Numbered from the stretch's first letter, positions 33,204 through 41,636 are shown. The stretch is 64,000 nucleotides of DNA from Streptomyces fuscichromogenes (GCF_014645815.1 NZ_BMML01000001.1:614118-678117), one strand, 5' to 3'. Numbers and translations: made by a program. Notes: generated by a model not told the origin, from the letters alone.

Positions 33204-33586
33204 CCTGGGTCAGGGCTCCTCTCCACATGTTCGGTTACCGGTCCTCGGGCACACGCCCGTACCGGCTGCCGGTGCACTGGGTGCCCACCGGCCGTTGTCG
33301 AGCCTACCCCCGTAAGGACGTGCATTTTTTCGAGTGTTTCCAGACTGCCGGGACTCTCGGGGATCCGCCTCCCGACTGGCCGAGAAGGCATTCGGCACAT
33401 GAATACGGAACCGCTCATCTGACTGCTCAACCGAGCCCCCTCGCCCCTCTTCCGAGACGCCCCCCAACACGACCCCACCCCCGCGAAGGTCGAGGTATGG
33501 GCAACGTCTAAAGTGGCGTGGTACGCGCGAGCCTTTACCGTGAGTTCACACGGCGGGCTCGCTGGGAGTCTCTGTCAGGGGTGTGC
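33204..33586. other. 383-bp divergent promoter region between tkt and ctaB
   Basis: No gene is supported. The region must carry the leftward tkt operon promoter and the rightward ctaB promoter. It holds a short T-run (about 33326-33331), unusual here, and several imperfect GGTACCGG-type repeats near 33230-33300, but I cannot assign a promoter or an operator with confidence. Confidence 0.4.
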
Positions 33587-34534
33587 GTGACGGCCGTCGA
33601 ATCCCGTCCAGCGGGGGTGCTCGGTGCGAGCGAGAGCCCGAGCCACCGGCCGTTCGGGGCCCGTGTCAAAGCTTTCGTGGCGCTGACCAAGCCGCGGATC
33701 ATCGAGCTGCTGCTCATCACCACCGTTCCGGTGATGTTCCTGGCGCAGCAGGGCGTGCCCGACCTGACGCTGGTGTTGCTCACCTGTGTCGGCGGCTACC
33801 TCTCGGCGGGCGGCGCCAACGCCCTGAACATGTACATCGACCGGGACATCGACGCGCTGATGGACCGCACCTCGCAGCGTCCGCTGGTGACCGGCATGGT
33901 CAGCCCGCGCGAGTGCCTCGCCTTCGGTATCACCCTGGCGGTCGTCTCCACACTGCTGTTCGGTCTCACCGTCAACTGGCTGAGCGCCTGGCTGTCACTC
34001 GGAGCGCTGCTCTTCTACGTCGTCGTCTATACGATGATCCTCAAACGCCGTACCTCGCAGAACATCGTGTGGGGTGGCATCGCCGGCTGTCTGCCGGTGC
34101 TGATCGGCTGGTCGGCCGTCACGGACTCCATGTCGTGGGCGCCGGTCATCCTCTTCCTCGTCATGTTCTTCTGGACGCCGCCGCACTACTGGCCGCTCTC
34201 CATGAAGGTGAAGGACGACTACGCGCGCGTGGGCGTGCCGATGCTGCCGGTCGTCGCCTCCAACAAGGTGGTCGCCAAGCAGATCGTCATCTACAGCTGG
34301 GTGATGGTCGGGGTCTCGCTGCTCCTCACCCCGCTCGGCTACACCGGCTGGTTCTACACGCTGGTCGCCCTGGTGGCGGGCGGCTGGTGGCTGTGGGAGG
34401 CGCACGGGCTGCAGAACCGTGCGAAGGCGGAGGTGACGGGCGGCAAGCTCAAGGAGATGCGCCTGTTCCACTGGTCCATCACCTATGTCTCGCTGCTGTT
34501 CGTGGCCGTCGCCGTGGACCCCTTCCTGAGGTAG
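33587..34534 (+). CDS. ctaB: Protoheme IX farnesyltransferase (heme O synthase)
   Basis: CtaB/CyoE adds a farnesyl group to heme b to make heme O. The 315-residue membrane protein has about nine helices and the UbiA-type aspartate motif [15 protein letters not shown], plus the second conserved region [20 protein letters not shown] 33587 ([10 protein letters not shown]) is preferred; GTG 33581 and a frame-open upstream stretch are less likely. Heme A synthase (ctaA) lies 2.4 kb downstream on the other strand, completing heme A synthesis for cytochrome oxidase. Confidence 0.95.
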   Translation: MTAVESRPAGVLGASESPSHRPFGARVKAFVALTKPRIIELLLITTVPVMFLAQQGVPDLTLVLLTCVGGYLSAGGANALNMYIDRDIDALMDRTSQRPLVTGMVSPRECLAFGITLAVVSTLLFGLTVNWLSAWLSLGALLFYVVVYTMILKRRTSQNIVWGGIAGCLPVLIGWSAVTDSMSWAPVILFLVMFFWTPPHYWPLSMKVKDDYARVGVPMLPVVASNKVVAKQIVIYSWVMVGVSLLLTPLGYTGWFYTLVALVAGGWWLWEAHGLQNRAKAEVTGGKLKEMRLFHWSITYVSLLFVAVAVDPFLR

Positions 34535-34576
34535 GGGTCACTCACCCCGGCCGTCGCCATTCGATCTACTCGTCGG

Positions 34577-34582
34577 TAGCAT
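34577..34582 (+). promoter_or_regulatory. Probable -10 element (TAGCAT), leaderless pattern
   Basis: TAGCAT, 7 nt, ATG 34590. It lies 43 bp after the ctaB stop and would give the small gene its own transcript. Confidence 0.4.
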
Positions 34583-34589
34583 CCTGCCC

Positions 34590-34910
34590 ATGGCAGACAC
34601 GCAGCAGGTTGACCAGAAGGCCGAGCGCAAGGTGGCGCGCCTCGCCAAGCAGATCGGCACCTTCGCCAGGGCCCACGGCGGCGCCGAGGGCCAGGTGGCC
34701 TACATCGGCGAACGCGGCGCCCGCATCGTCCTGGTCGGCGAGGACGGCGGCTGGGGCGACCTGGTGGCCCCGACCCGGGAGATCGCCGAGCAGGCGGTCG
34801 CCAAGTCCGGCATCACGACCCACGAGTCCTTCGACGGCGAGTTCGCGGCGAAGGTGCAGACGGGCCCGTACGAGTGGAAGCGCATGGCCGGCATCCAGAT
34901 CGGCGGCTGA
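34590..34910 (+). CDS. Conserved hypothetical protein, 106 residues
   Basis: A small soluble protein without signal peptide or membrane helix. The N-terminus is charged and helical (QKAERKVARLAKQIGTFARAHGG), followed by short beta-like segments (GQVAYIGERGARIVLVGEDGGWGDLVAPT) and a C-terminal YEWKRMAGIQIGG. I do not recognise the family. The position between ctaB and an amidohydrolase gives no functional clue. Codon use is normal for the region, so I take it to be real. Confidence 0.75.
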   Translation: MADTQQVDQKAERKVARLAKQIGTFARAHGGAEGQVAYIGERGARIVLVGEDGGWGDLVAPTREIAEQAVAKSGITTHESFDGEFAAKVQTGPYEWKRMAGIQIGG

Positions 34911-35062
34911 GCAGGCGCCCCCTTGGGTGCGCGGGGAACTGCGCGAGCAACCGCATACGGCCCGCAGCCGCCGATCAACCGGTACTCCCTCCCCGAACCG
35001 CGACCTCCATCCCGGTTCCCCCGTTAAGACGGTTAAGCAACCGTCCACCTCGGGGAGCCCGG

Positions 35063-36169
35063 ATGATCGAGACGCCGTCCCTGGTGGACCAGTACTGCCA
35101 CGGAGTCCTCCGCACCGAGCTGGGCCTGGGCACCTTCGAGGCCCAGCTCGCCCGCACCGAAGGCCCCCCGGCCCCCGGCACCACCCTCTTCGACACCCAG
35201 ACCGGTTTCGCGGTACGGCGCTGGTGCCCCCCGCTGCTCGGCCTGGAACCGCACTGCGCGCCCGCCCGCTACCTGGCCCGGCGCCGCGAGGTCGGCGTCC
35301 TGGAGGCAGGCCGCCGTCTGCTGCGCGGCAGCGGCATCACCACCTACCTCGTCGACACCGGCCTGCCCGGCGACCTCACCGGCCCCGCCGAGATGGCCTC
35401 GACGGGCGACGCGCGAGCCCGCGAGATCGTCCGCCTGGAACTCCTCGCCGAGCAGGTCGCCGACACCTCCGGCACCGTCGAGTCCTTCCTCGCCAACCTC
35501 GCCGAGTCGGTGCACGGCGCGGCGGCGAACGCGGTCGCCTTCACCTCCCTCGCCGGGCTCCGGCACGGCCTGGCCCTGGCCCCCGAGCCCCCCGGCCCCG
35601 GTGAGGTGCGAGGCGCGGCCGGCCGCTGGCTGGCGGGCCGCCGGGTCGGCGGCGAGCTGACCGACCCGGTGCTGCTGCGCCACCTGCTCTGGATCGCCGT
35701 GGCCTCCGGTCTCCCCCTCCAGCTGCACGCGGGCCTCGGCGAGCCCGGCGCCCGGATCGACCGCACCGACCCGGTCCTGCTCACCGACTTCGTCCGGGCC
35801 ACCGCGGGCCTGGGCACCGACCTGATCCTCCTGCACGGCTACCCGTACCACCGGCACGCCGCCCACCTCGCCGGCGTCTTCCCGCACGTCTACGCCGACT
35901 CGGGCGCGGCCCTGGTCCGCACCGGCGCCCGCGCCGCGACGATCCTCGCCGAGATCCTGGAGCTGGCCCCCTTCGGCAAGATCCTCTTCTCCAGCGGCGC
36001 CCACGGCCTGCCCGAGCTGCACGTGGTCGGCGCCCGCCTCTTCCGCGACTCCCTCACCCGGGTACTGGGCACCTGGGTCGCCGAGGGCGCGTGGTCGCTG
36101 GGCGACGCGCAGCGGGTGGCCGGGCTGATCGCGGCGGGGAACGCGAAACGGGTGTACGGGCTGGAGTGA
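35063..36169 (+). CDS. Amidohydrolase-family protein (TIM-barrel)
   Basis: A 368-residue protein of the amidohydrolase superfamily, nearest in feel to the FluG/amidohydrolase_2 group. Motifs include TYLVDTGLPGD, PLQLHAGLGEPG with a metal-type histidine, LILLHGYPYHRHAAHLAGVFPHVYADSG (spread over two segments) and ILFSSGAHGLPELHVVGARLF. The usual N-terminal HxH appears only as VDQYCHGV, which may mean altered metal binding. ATG 35063 follows GGGGAG. It is followed after 18 bp by the nucleotidyltransferase gene. Substrate unknown. Confidence 0.75.
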   Translation: MIETPSLVDQYCHGVLRTELGLGTFEAQLARTEGPPAPGTTLFDTQTGFAVRRWCPPLLGLEPHCAPARYLARRREVGVLEAGRRLLRGSGITTYLVDTGLPGDLTGPAEMASTGDARAREIVRLELLAEQVADTSGTVESFLANLAESVHGAAANAVAFTSLAGLRHGLALAPEPPGPGEVRGAAGRWLAGRRVGGELTDPVLLRHLLWIAVASGLPLQLHAGLGEPGARIDRTDPVLLTDFVRATAGLGTDLILLHGYPYHRHAAHLAGVFPHVYADSGAALVRTGARAATILAEILELAPFGKILFSSGAHGLPELHVVGARLFRDSLTRVLGTWVAEGAWSLGDAQRVAGLIAAGNAKRVYGLE

Positions 36170-36187
36170 CCTGTACAGACTGGGCAC

Positions 36188-36250
36188 GTGGACAACGAGA
36201 CGCCGGACAACGAGACGCCGCACATCGAGGCGTCGCACATCGAGGCGTCG
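36188..36250 (+). repeat. Two tandem 15-bp duplications at the start of the nucleotidyltransferase gene
   Basis: GACAACGAGACGCCG occurs twice in a row and is followed by CACATCGAGGCGTCG twice in a row, giving DNETPDNETP then HIEASHIEAS. The two units are themselves related. Confidence 0.85.
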
Positions 36251-36988
36251 GACACCGGGACGTTGGTGAGCCGCTTCCTCCGCGAACTGACGCCGCTGCG
36301 GCCCGTCGCCGTCTGGGCGCACGGCTCGCTGGCCGGGGGCGACTACCAGGAGGGCCGCAGCGACCTGGACCTGATCGCGATGCTGCCGGGCAAGGTGACC
36401 GCGGGCGTCGTGTGGAGGATCGCCGCGGCGCACGCCCGGCTGCGCAGGCTGCCGCTCGCCGCCGCCCTGCACTGCACGTATCTGACCGCGTCCACCGCGG
36501 CCGACCCCGCCCGGCGCCATGTCACCTTCGCGCACCAGGAGCTGTTCAGGCGGTCGGTCACCCCGGTGACCCGGCGCGAGCTGCACTCCTTCGGGCGGGT
36601 ACTGCACGGGGGTACGCCCTCCGCACTGCTGCCGCCGGTGACGGACCGGGAGCTCGGCGACTTCGTCCTGCGCGACCAGCGGGACTTCTGGCGCCCCGCC
36701 GTGGACAACGCCCCGCTGTGGACCCGGGACATCTGGGTCGACCTGGGCCTGGTCACCTTCGCCCGCGCCTGCGTCACCGTCCGCGAGGGCCGCCTGATCT
36801 CCAAGCGCGAGGCGCTGGACCTGCTGCCCGGCCTGGGCGCCCCCGCCGAGGTCGTCGAGGACATTCGGAGCCGCCGTTACGGCGCCCCCGTGCGGCCGCC
36901 CAACGAGGAGTGGACGGCGCGCCGGGCCCGGCTGACCCGGGACTACCTGGGCCCGGAGATCGACGCGCTCACGGCGTCGTACGACTGA
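36188..36988 (+). CDS. Nucleotidyltransferase-domain protein
   Basis: A 266-residue protein with the Pol-beta-type nucleotidyltransferase motif AHGSLAGGDYQEGRSDLDLIAML (GS...DxD, here in two parts: GSLAGGDY and SDLDLI) at residues about 44-65. The C-terminal half (WTRDIWVDLGLVTFARACVTVREGRLISKREAL) resembles the helical domain of streptomycin/spectinomycin adenylyltransferases, so it may modify a small molecule. GTG 36188 is 18 bp after the amidohydrolase. The first 20 residues contain two back-to-back duplications (DNETP twice, HIEAS twice), coded by repeated 15-mers. Its 3' end overlaps ctaA by 46 bp. Confidence 0.75.
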   Translation: MDNETPDNETPHIEASHIEASDTGTLVSRFLRELTPLRPVAVWAHGSLAGGDYQEGRSDLDLIAMLPGKVTAGVVWRIAAAHARLRRLPLAAALHCTYLTASTAADPARRHVTFAHQELFRRSVTPVTRRELHSFGRVLHGGTPSALLPPVTDRELGDFVLRDQRDFWRPAVDNAPLWTRDIWVDLGLVTFARACVTVREGRLISKREALDLLPGLGAPAEVVEDIRSRRYGAPVRPPNEEWTARRARLTRDYLGPEIDALTASYD

Positions 36989-37968
36989 GCGGGCAGTGCG
37001 GCGTCGCCCGTGACGTCGGCGCGCTCCCGCAGCGACAGCAGGACCCGCAGCACGCCGATCCACACCAGGCAGGAGCCGAACATGTGCAGGCCGACCAGGA
37101 CCGTCGGCAGGTGCGTGAAGTACTGGACGTAACCGATCACGCCCTGCCCGAGCAGGATCAGGAACAGCTCGCGGACGCGGTCCCGCGGCCCCTGGGGCGC
37201 GCCGACACCCTTGAGGAAGAACCACAGCGCGAAGGTCAGCGACACCACGATCCAGGCGAACACCGCGTGCAGCTCGGCGACGCCCGACCAGCTGACGTCG
37301 ATGCGCTCGACGTCACCGGAGTCGCCCGGGTGCGGTCCCGCGCCGGTCACCACCGTGCCCGCGGCGATGAGCAGCAGCGACACCGCCACCAGGGCCCACA
37401 CCAGCTGCTGCACGGCCTTGCCGACCAGCGGCCGGGGCTCCCCGTCGCCCTCGCGGGTGCGCTGCCACATCAGGGCGGCGACCGTGATGAGGGCGGTCGC
37501 CAGCAGGAAGTGCGCGGCGACGGTGTACGGGTTGAGGCCGACGAGCACCACGATGCCGCCGAGGATCGCGTTGCTCATCACGAGCCAGAACTGCGCCCAG
37601 CCCAGCCGGGTCAGACTGCGCCGGAACGGCTTCTGGGACCGGGCGGCGATGATCGCCCAGCCGACCGCCGCGCACAGCACGTAGGTCAGCATGCGGTTCG
37701 TGAACTCGATGGCGCTGTGGTAGCTCAGCGCGTCGGTCGGGGTCAGCGAGCCGGCGGTGCACTCGGGCCAGGTCGGGCAGCCGAGCCCGGAGCCGGTGAG
37801 CCGCACCGCACCGCCGGTGACCACGATGACCACCGACATGACGAGCGCGGCGAGAGCCGCCCGCTCGACGGTCCGGGACTGCGGTGTCCAGCGATCGGCG
37901 ATGAAGGCGAGCGGGTTGCGCAGCGCCGCTACGAGGTCGGTGGGGGTCAGCTTTGGCACGGGCACCAT
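36943..37968 (-). CDS. ctaA: Heme A synthase (COX15/CtaA)
   Basis: CtaA oxidises the methyl group of heme O to make heme A. The 341-residue protein has about eight transmembrane helices with paired heme-ligand histidines: EFTNRM-type helix with SYHSAIEFTNR, NPYTVAAHFLLATALI, ELHAVFAWIVV and VGLHMFGSCLVW. GLGCPTWPEC holds the cysteine pair of the first extracytoplasmic loop. I start at ATG 37968 (MVPVPKL); ATG 37989 is the alternative. Its end overlaps the convergent nucleotidyltransferase by 46 bp. Confidence 0.93.
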   Translation of the reverse strand: MVPVPKLTPTDLVAALRNPLAFIADRWTPQSRTVERAALAALVMSVVIVVTGGAVRLTGSGLGCPTWPECTAGSLTPTDALSYHSAIEFTNRMLTYVLCAAVGWAIIAARSQKPFRRSLTRLGWAQFWLVMSNAILGGIVVLVGLNPYTVAAHFLLATALITVAALMWQRTREGDGEPRPLVGKAVQQLVWALVAVSLLLIAAGTVVTGAGPHPGDSGDVERIDVSWSGVAELHAVFAWIVVSLTFALWFFLKGVGAPQGPRDRVRELFLILLGQGVIGYVQYFTHLPTVLVGLHMFGSCLVWIGVLRVLLSLRERADVTGDAALPAQSYDAVSASISGPR

Positions 37969-38072
37969 GGTAGGGGGCCGCTTGTGCATGCGTTCACGAG
38001 GGTGCCGCGTCGGGCTCGGCCTCGACCGCCGTGTCGCGTGAGCGCCGACCGGGTCACCCCCGGCGGACCGTG

Positions 38073-38843
38073 TCACTCCCAGCGGAAGAACCGGCCCGCC
38101 GCCGCCAGGCCCAGCACCGCCCACACCGCGAGGATCCCCAGGTCGCCCCAGGGTGTCGCCGCTCCGTGCTGGAGCACGTCGCGCAGGCCGTCCGACAGTG
38201 CGGAGATCGGCAGCAGGCCGAGAGCGGTCTGGGCTCCGCCGAATCTGTCCAGCGGGACGATGACCCCACCGCCCACGAGCAGCAGCAGGAACACGAGGTT
38301 GGCGGCCGCCAGGGTCGCCTCCGCCTTGAGGGTGCCCGCCATCAGCAGGCCGAGGCCGGAGAAGGCGGCCGTGCCGAGGACGAGGAGGAGCAGGACGGCG
38401 AGCGGGTTGCCGTGCGGGGACCAGCCGAGGGCGAGGGCGATCACCGTCAGGAGGGTCACCTGGAGGACCTCGGTGACCAGCACCGACGCGGTCTTCGCCG
38501 TCATCAGGGCCCAGCGGGGGAGCGGAGAGGAGGCCAGGCGCTTGAGGACGCCGTAGCGGCGTTCGAAGCCGGTCGCGATGGCCTGGCCGGTGAAGGCCGT
38601 GGACATCACGGCGAGCGCGAGGACGCCGGGGGCCAGGAAGTCGACCGACCTGCCGGCTCCCGTGTCGACGATGTCCGCCGAGCTGAAGAGCACCAGGAGG
38701 AGGGTCGGGATCACCACGGTCAGGAGCAGCTGCTCGCCGTTGCGGAGCAGCATCCTCGTCTCCAGGACCGCCTGTGCCGCGATCATGCGGGGGAGCGGGG
38801 CGGCACCCGGCCGCGGGGCGTAGGTGTCGGTCGCGGTGGTCAT
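38073..38843 (-). CDS. ABC-2 type transporter permease
   Basis: A 256-residue membrane protein with six hydrophobic segments. It has the ABC-2 pattern: ETRMLLRNGEQLLLTVVIPTLLLVLF, then FLAPGVLALAVMSTAFTGQAIATGFERRYGVLKRLASSPLPR (in pieces), the typical ABC2_membrane region. ATG 38843 (MTTATDTYAPR). It pairs with the ATPase immediately upstream to form an exporter. The 103 bp between them look like a later duplication or insertion: the permease start and ATPase stop share the same 19-bp sequence. Confidence 0.9.
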   Translation of the reverse strand: MTTATDTYAPRPGAAPLPRMIAAQAVLETRMLLRNGEQLLLTVVIPTLLLVLFSSADIVDTGAGRSVDFLAPGVLALAVMSTAFTGQAIATGFERRYGVLKRLASSPLPRWALMTAKTASVLVTEVLQVTLLTVIALALGWSPHGNPLAVLLLLVLGTAAFSGLGLLMAGTLKAEATLAAANLVFLLLLVGGGVIVPLDRFGGAQTALGLLPISALSDGLRDVLQHGAATPWGDLGILAVWAVLGLAAAGRFFRWE

Positions 38844-38965
38844 GAGCGCAGCTCCTTGTCGGTCAGCTCCTTGTCGGTCAGCTCCAGGCCGTGTCTTCCC
38901 GGGGGACGACCCCCGGACCCCCGGCCGATCGTCGTGCGAGCCGGAATCATGAGCGCAGCTCCTTG
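38840..38965. repeat. 19-bp direct repeats flanking the spacer between ABC genes
   Basis: TCATGAGCGCAGCTCCTTG occurs at 38840-38858 (permease start) and again at 38947-38965 (ATPase stop), 107 bp apart. Next to the first copy, AGCTCCTTGTCGGTC is repeated twice (38850-38864, 38865-38879). The interior also holds a C- and G-rich palindrome around GGGGGACGACCCCC. Read in reverse, the spacer repeats the ATPase's last codons ELxxKELRS. Confidence 0.9.
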
Positions 38966-39870
38966 CCTGTGAGCTCAAGGAACACGTCCTCCAGCGTGTG
39001 CCGCTCCACCGAGATGCGGTCGGGCATCACGCCGTGCTGGGCGCACCACGAGGCCACCGTCGCCAGCAGCTGCGGGTTGACCTTGCCCATGACCCGGTAG
39101 GAGCCCGGGGTCAGCTCGGCGGCCGTGGAGTCGGCCGGCAGCGCCTTCAGGAGCGAGCCGACGTCGAGGCCGGGGCGGCCGGAGAACCGCAGGGTGTTCT
39201 CGGCGCCGCCCTTGCACAGCTCCTCGGGGGAGCCCTTGGCGATCACGCGGCCGGCGTCGATGATGGCGACGTCGTCGGCGAGCTGCTCGGCCTCCTCCAT
39301 GTAGTGCGTGGTGAGGATGACCGAGACGCCGTCGGCGCGCAGGTCCCGGACCAGGTCCCAGGTGGCGTGCCGGGCCTGCGGGTCGAGGCCGGCCGTCGGC
39401 TCGTCCAGGAAGACCAGCTCCGGGCGTCCGACCACGGCCATGGCGAGCGCGAGGCGCTGCTGCTGGCCGCCGGACAGGCGGCGGTACGACGTCCGGCCGC
39501 AGCTGCCGAGGCCCAGTCGCTCCATCAGCGCGTCCACGTCCAGCGGATGCGCGTGCAGCTTCGCCACGTGCCGCAGCATTTCGTCGGCGCGGGCGCCCGA
39601 GTAGACGCCCCCCGACTGGAGCATCACGCCGACTCTGGGGCGCAGCTCGGCGGACTGCCGTACGGGATCGAGGCCGAGGACGCGCACCGTGCCGGAATCC
39701 GGCCTGCGGTACCCCTCACAGGTCTCGATCGTGGTCGTCTTGCCCGCCCCGTTGGGGCCGAGGACGGCGGTCACGCCCGCCCCGGCGACCAGATCGAGGC
39801 CGTTGACGGCGGTCTTGGTGCCGTACCGCTTCACCAGGTCCCGCACCTGGACCACGGGCTCACTTCGCAT
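38947..39870 (-). CDS. ABC transporter ATP-binding protein
   Basis: A 307-residue ATPase of the DrrA-like drug and lipid exporter group: Walker A LGPNGAGKTTTIET, signature RLSGGQQQRLALAMA, Walker B LVFLDEPTAGLDPQARH, and the switch histidine in ILTTHYMEEAEQ. The C-terminal 85 residues (PDRISVERHTLEDVFLELTGKELRS at the end) are the usual accessory region. TAGACT lies 8 nt before ATG 39870. It works with the ABC-2 permease; the substrate is unknown. ctaA and the suf operon nearby do not prove a heme link. Confidence 0.93.
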   Translation of the reverse strand: MRSEPVVQVRDLVKRYGTKTAVNGLDLVAGAGVTAVLGPNGAGKTTTIETCEGYRRPDSGTVRVLGLDPVRQSAELRPRVGVMLQSGGVYSGARADEMLRHVAKLHAHPLDVDALMERLGLGSCGRTSYRRLSGGQQQRLALAMAVVGRPELVFLDEPTAGLDPQARHATWDLVRDLRADGVSVILTTHYMEEAEQLADDVAIIDAGRVIAKGSPEELCKGGAENTLRFSGRPGLDVGSLLKALPADSTAAELTPGSYRVMGKVNPQLLATVASWCAQHGVMPDRISVERHTLEDVFLELTGKELRS

Positions 39871-39916
39871 GGTGACAGAGTCTAAGGACGGCCGCCGTCA
39901 CCCGGACGGCCGGGTG

Positions 39917-40717
39917 CTAGATCTCCTCCTCACGGGGTCGGTGTACGACCAGCCACCGCTCGGCGTAGGCCACGGCTTCCGCCACCGGGAAGAGCCGGGC
40001 CTCGGCCGCGCCGACCGGGCCGCGGACGACCACGGGGCGGTCGCGTTCGAAGTCGTAGCCCAGTTCGTCGAAACGGTCGGAGGTGATCGCCACCTCGGTG
40101 ACCTCCTCCCAGCCGGCGGCGGTGGGGCGGCCGACCCGGACCCGTGGGGAGGGGATCCGGTACTCGGCGAGATGGAAGCCGGTGCAGGTCGCGTAGCCGG
40201 TGCCGAGCATGAGCACGCGCGCGTGCAGCTTCTCCAGCCGGGCCAGCGGGCTGTGCTCGCCGAGCCGGCAGTCGGTGGCGTGGCCGTCGAGGATCTCCGC
40301 CGCGCGGGGGCCGACGGCCGCGAAGGAGGTCTGCGGGTGGGCGCTGCGCAGGGCACCGGGCCAGGTCCGCACCGTCTCCGGGAGCACGCCGACCCCCACC
40401 GCGGGGGTGGTCCGGGGGTCGTACGGCGGCATGGTCGCCCGGATCGTCGCCCACCACTCCTCGGGCACCGGCGGATTCCTCCACAGCGCGGGGTCCGAGA
40501 GGTCGCCGGTCTGGGTGGGGACCACCAGGGTGCCGTCCGGGCCGAGGGCGTCGAGGAGGGCCCGGACGACCGTCACGGCTCCGCCGTTCACCCAGCCGAG
40601 GGAGCTGAGCGAGGTGTGCGCGAGGAGGGTCTCGCCGCTCCTGACACCCAGCAGGCGAAGCTGTCGCGCGAGGGTGTCCCGGGTGACAAGAGGGCCGGTG
40701 GGGGGTGGTGTGGGCAT
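39917..40717 (-). CDS. Aminoglycoside 3-N-acetyltransferase family protein
   Basis: A 266-residue protein of the AAC(3) (Antibiotic_NAT) family. HTSLSSLGWVNGGAVTVVRALL near residue 33, GTLVVPTQTGDLS, and GEHSPLARLEKLHARVLMLGTGYATCTGFHLAE (spread over two segments) match the family's acetyl-CoA and substrate regions. Known members acetylate position 3 of 2-deoxystreptamine aminoglycosides; chromosomal homologues in Streptomyces often have other or unknown substrates. It reads away from sufR, with 184 bp between the two starts. No resistance phenotype can be claimed from sequence. Confidence 0.88.
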   Translation of the reverse strand: MPTPPPTGPLVTRDTLARQLRLLGVRSGETLLAHTSLSSLGWVNGGAVTVVRALLDALGPDGTLVVPTQTGDLSDPALWRNPPVPEEWWATIRATMPPYDPRTTPAVGVGVLPETVRTWPGALRSAHPQTSFAAVGPRAAEILDGHATDCRLGEHSPLARLEKLHARVLMLGTGYATCTGFHLAEYRIPSPRVRVGRPTAAGWEEVTEVAITSDRFDELGYDFERDRPVVVRGPVGAAEARLFPVAEAVAYAERWLVVHRPREEEI

Positions 40718-40811
40718 GGTTCCGGAGTGTTCCGGAGAGGGCCGTGGAACGCCACCCGATTGGCCGAGGGATGATCGATCAAAGATCGTTTTCGCAGGTC
40801 AGGGCAGCCGG

Positions 40812-40833
40812 TCACTTAGGTATGCCTAAGTGA
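40812..40833. promoter_or_regulatory. Palindromic operator upstream of the suf operon
   Basis: TCACTTAGG (40812-40820), TATG, CCTAAGTGA (40825-40833): a perfect 9-bp inverted repeat 68 bp before the sufR start. TAGGTA inside it may be the -10 element, which would let a bound repressor block the promoter. SufR is the obvious candidate, by autoregulation. Confidence 0.7.
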
Positions 40834-40901
40834 TGCAGGGCACCGTCCCCTCGCCCGGACGCCGCTTGCCTGGCTCTGAGGAATTACGCAACAATGGCGT
40901 T

Positions 40902-41636
40902 GTGAAAAACGTCGGCGAGGCTCGGGAGACCCCCGCGGGGACCCCGCAGGAGGAGCTAGCGACCGGTGAGCGCTCGACGCGCAACCGGGTCGCGCGGTCG
41001 ATCCTGGACCACGGCCCGTCGACCGTCACCGAGCTGGCCGGACGCCTGGGCCTGACCGCCGCGGCCGTCCGCCGGCATCTGGACGCCCTGGTCGCCGACG
41101 ACGTCGTGGAGGCGCGCGAGCAGCGGGTGTACGGCGCGCGGACCCGCGGCCGGCCCGCCAAGGTGTTCGCCCTCACCGACTGCGGCCGGGACGCCTTCGA
41201 CCAGTCCTACGACAAGCTCGCCGCCGACGCGCTGCGCTGGATCGCCGAGCAGGGGGGCGGCCAGGAGGCGGTCGCCGCCTTCGCGCGGGCCCGGATCATG
41301 GCCCAGGCGGGTGCCTACCGCAAGGCGATCGAGGGCGTCGGCCCCGACGGGCGCACGGAAGCGCTGGCCAAGGCCCTGAGCCTGGACGGGTACGCTGCAA
41401 CGGCGCGCACCGCACCGGTCGGCGAACAGCTGTGCCAGCACCACTGCCCGGTCGCCCATGTCGCGGAGCAGTTCCCCCAGCTGTGCGAGGCGGAGACGGA
41501 GATCTTCGCCGAACTGCTCGGAACGCATGTCCAGCGACTGGCGACCATCGCGCACGGCGACGGCGTCTGCACGACGTTCATCCCCAAGATTTCCACTGAC
41601 GCATCCGCTAGCACGGCCGGGAGGAACCCCGCATGA
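40902..41636 (+). CDS. sufR: SufR-type iron-sulfur sensing repressor of the suf operon
   Basis: A 244-residue DeoR/ArsR-like winged-helix protein. The recognition region [19 protein letters not shown] is at residues 45-63 and the wing [11 protein letters not shown] follows. Cys178, Cys182, Cys195 and Cys223 lie in the C-terminal domain (CQHHC...LCEAE...GVCTTF), the arrangement expected for the cluster ligands of SufR, which represses suf when loaded with an iron-sulfur cluster. I chose GTG 40902 (VKNVGEARE); the frame is open to GTG 40830, but those codons overlap the operator. Its stop overlaps the sufB ATG (ATGA). Confidence 0.93.
   Translation: MKNVGEARETPAGTPQEELATGERSTRNRVARSILDHGPSTVTELAGRLGLTAAAVRRHLDALVADDVVEAREQRVYGARTRGRPAKVFALTDCGRDAFDQSYDKLAADALRWIAEQGGGQEAVAAFARARIMAQAGAYRKAIEGVGPDGRTEALAKALSLDGYAATARTAPVGEQLCQHHCPVAHVAEQFPQLCEAETEIFAELLGTHVQRLATIAHGDGVCTTFIPKISTDASASTAGRNPA

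Noticed and set aside
31071..33422. 783-codon open frame opposite tkt
   Set aside because: Antisense shadow; transketolase motifs on the other strand are complete.
33204..33586. Short open frames in the tkt-ctaB gap
   Set aside because: Several 85-95 codon frames exist on both strands but lack ribosome sites and look compositionally non-coding.
39917..40717. Acquired antibiotic-resistance gene
   Set aside because: Base composition and context are those of the core chromosome, with no mobile element nearby; it is probably a native AAC(3)-family homologue.
40812..40833. Iron-box (DtxR/DmdR type) reading of the suf palindrome
   Set aside because: It shares TTAGG...CCTAA, but the spacing is too short for the usual 19-bp iron box; a SufR site is more likely.
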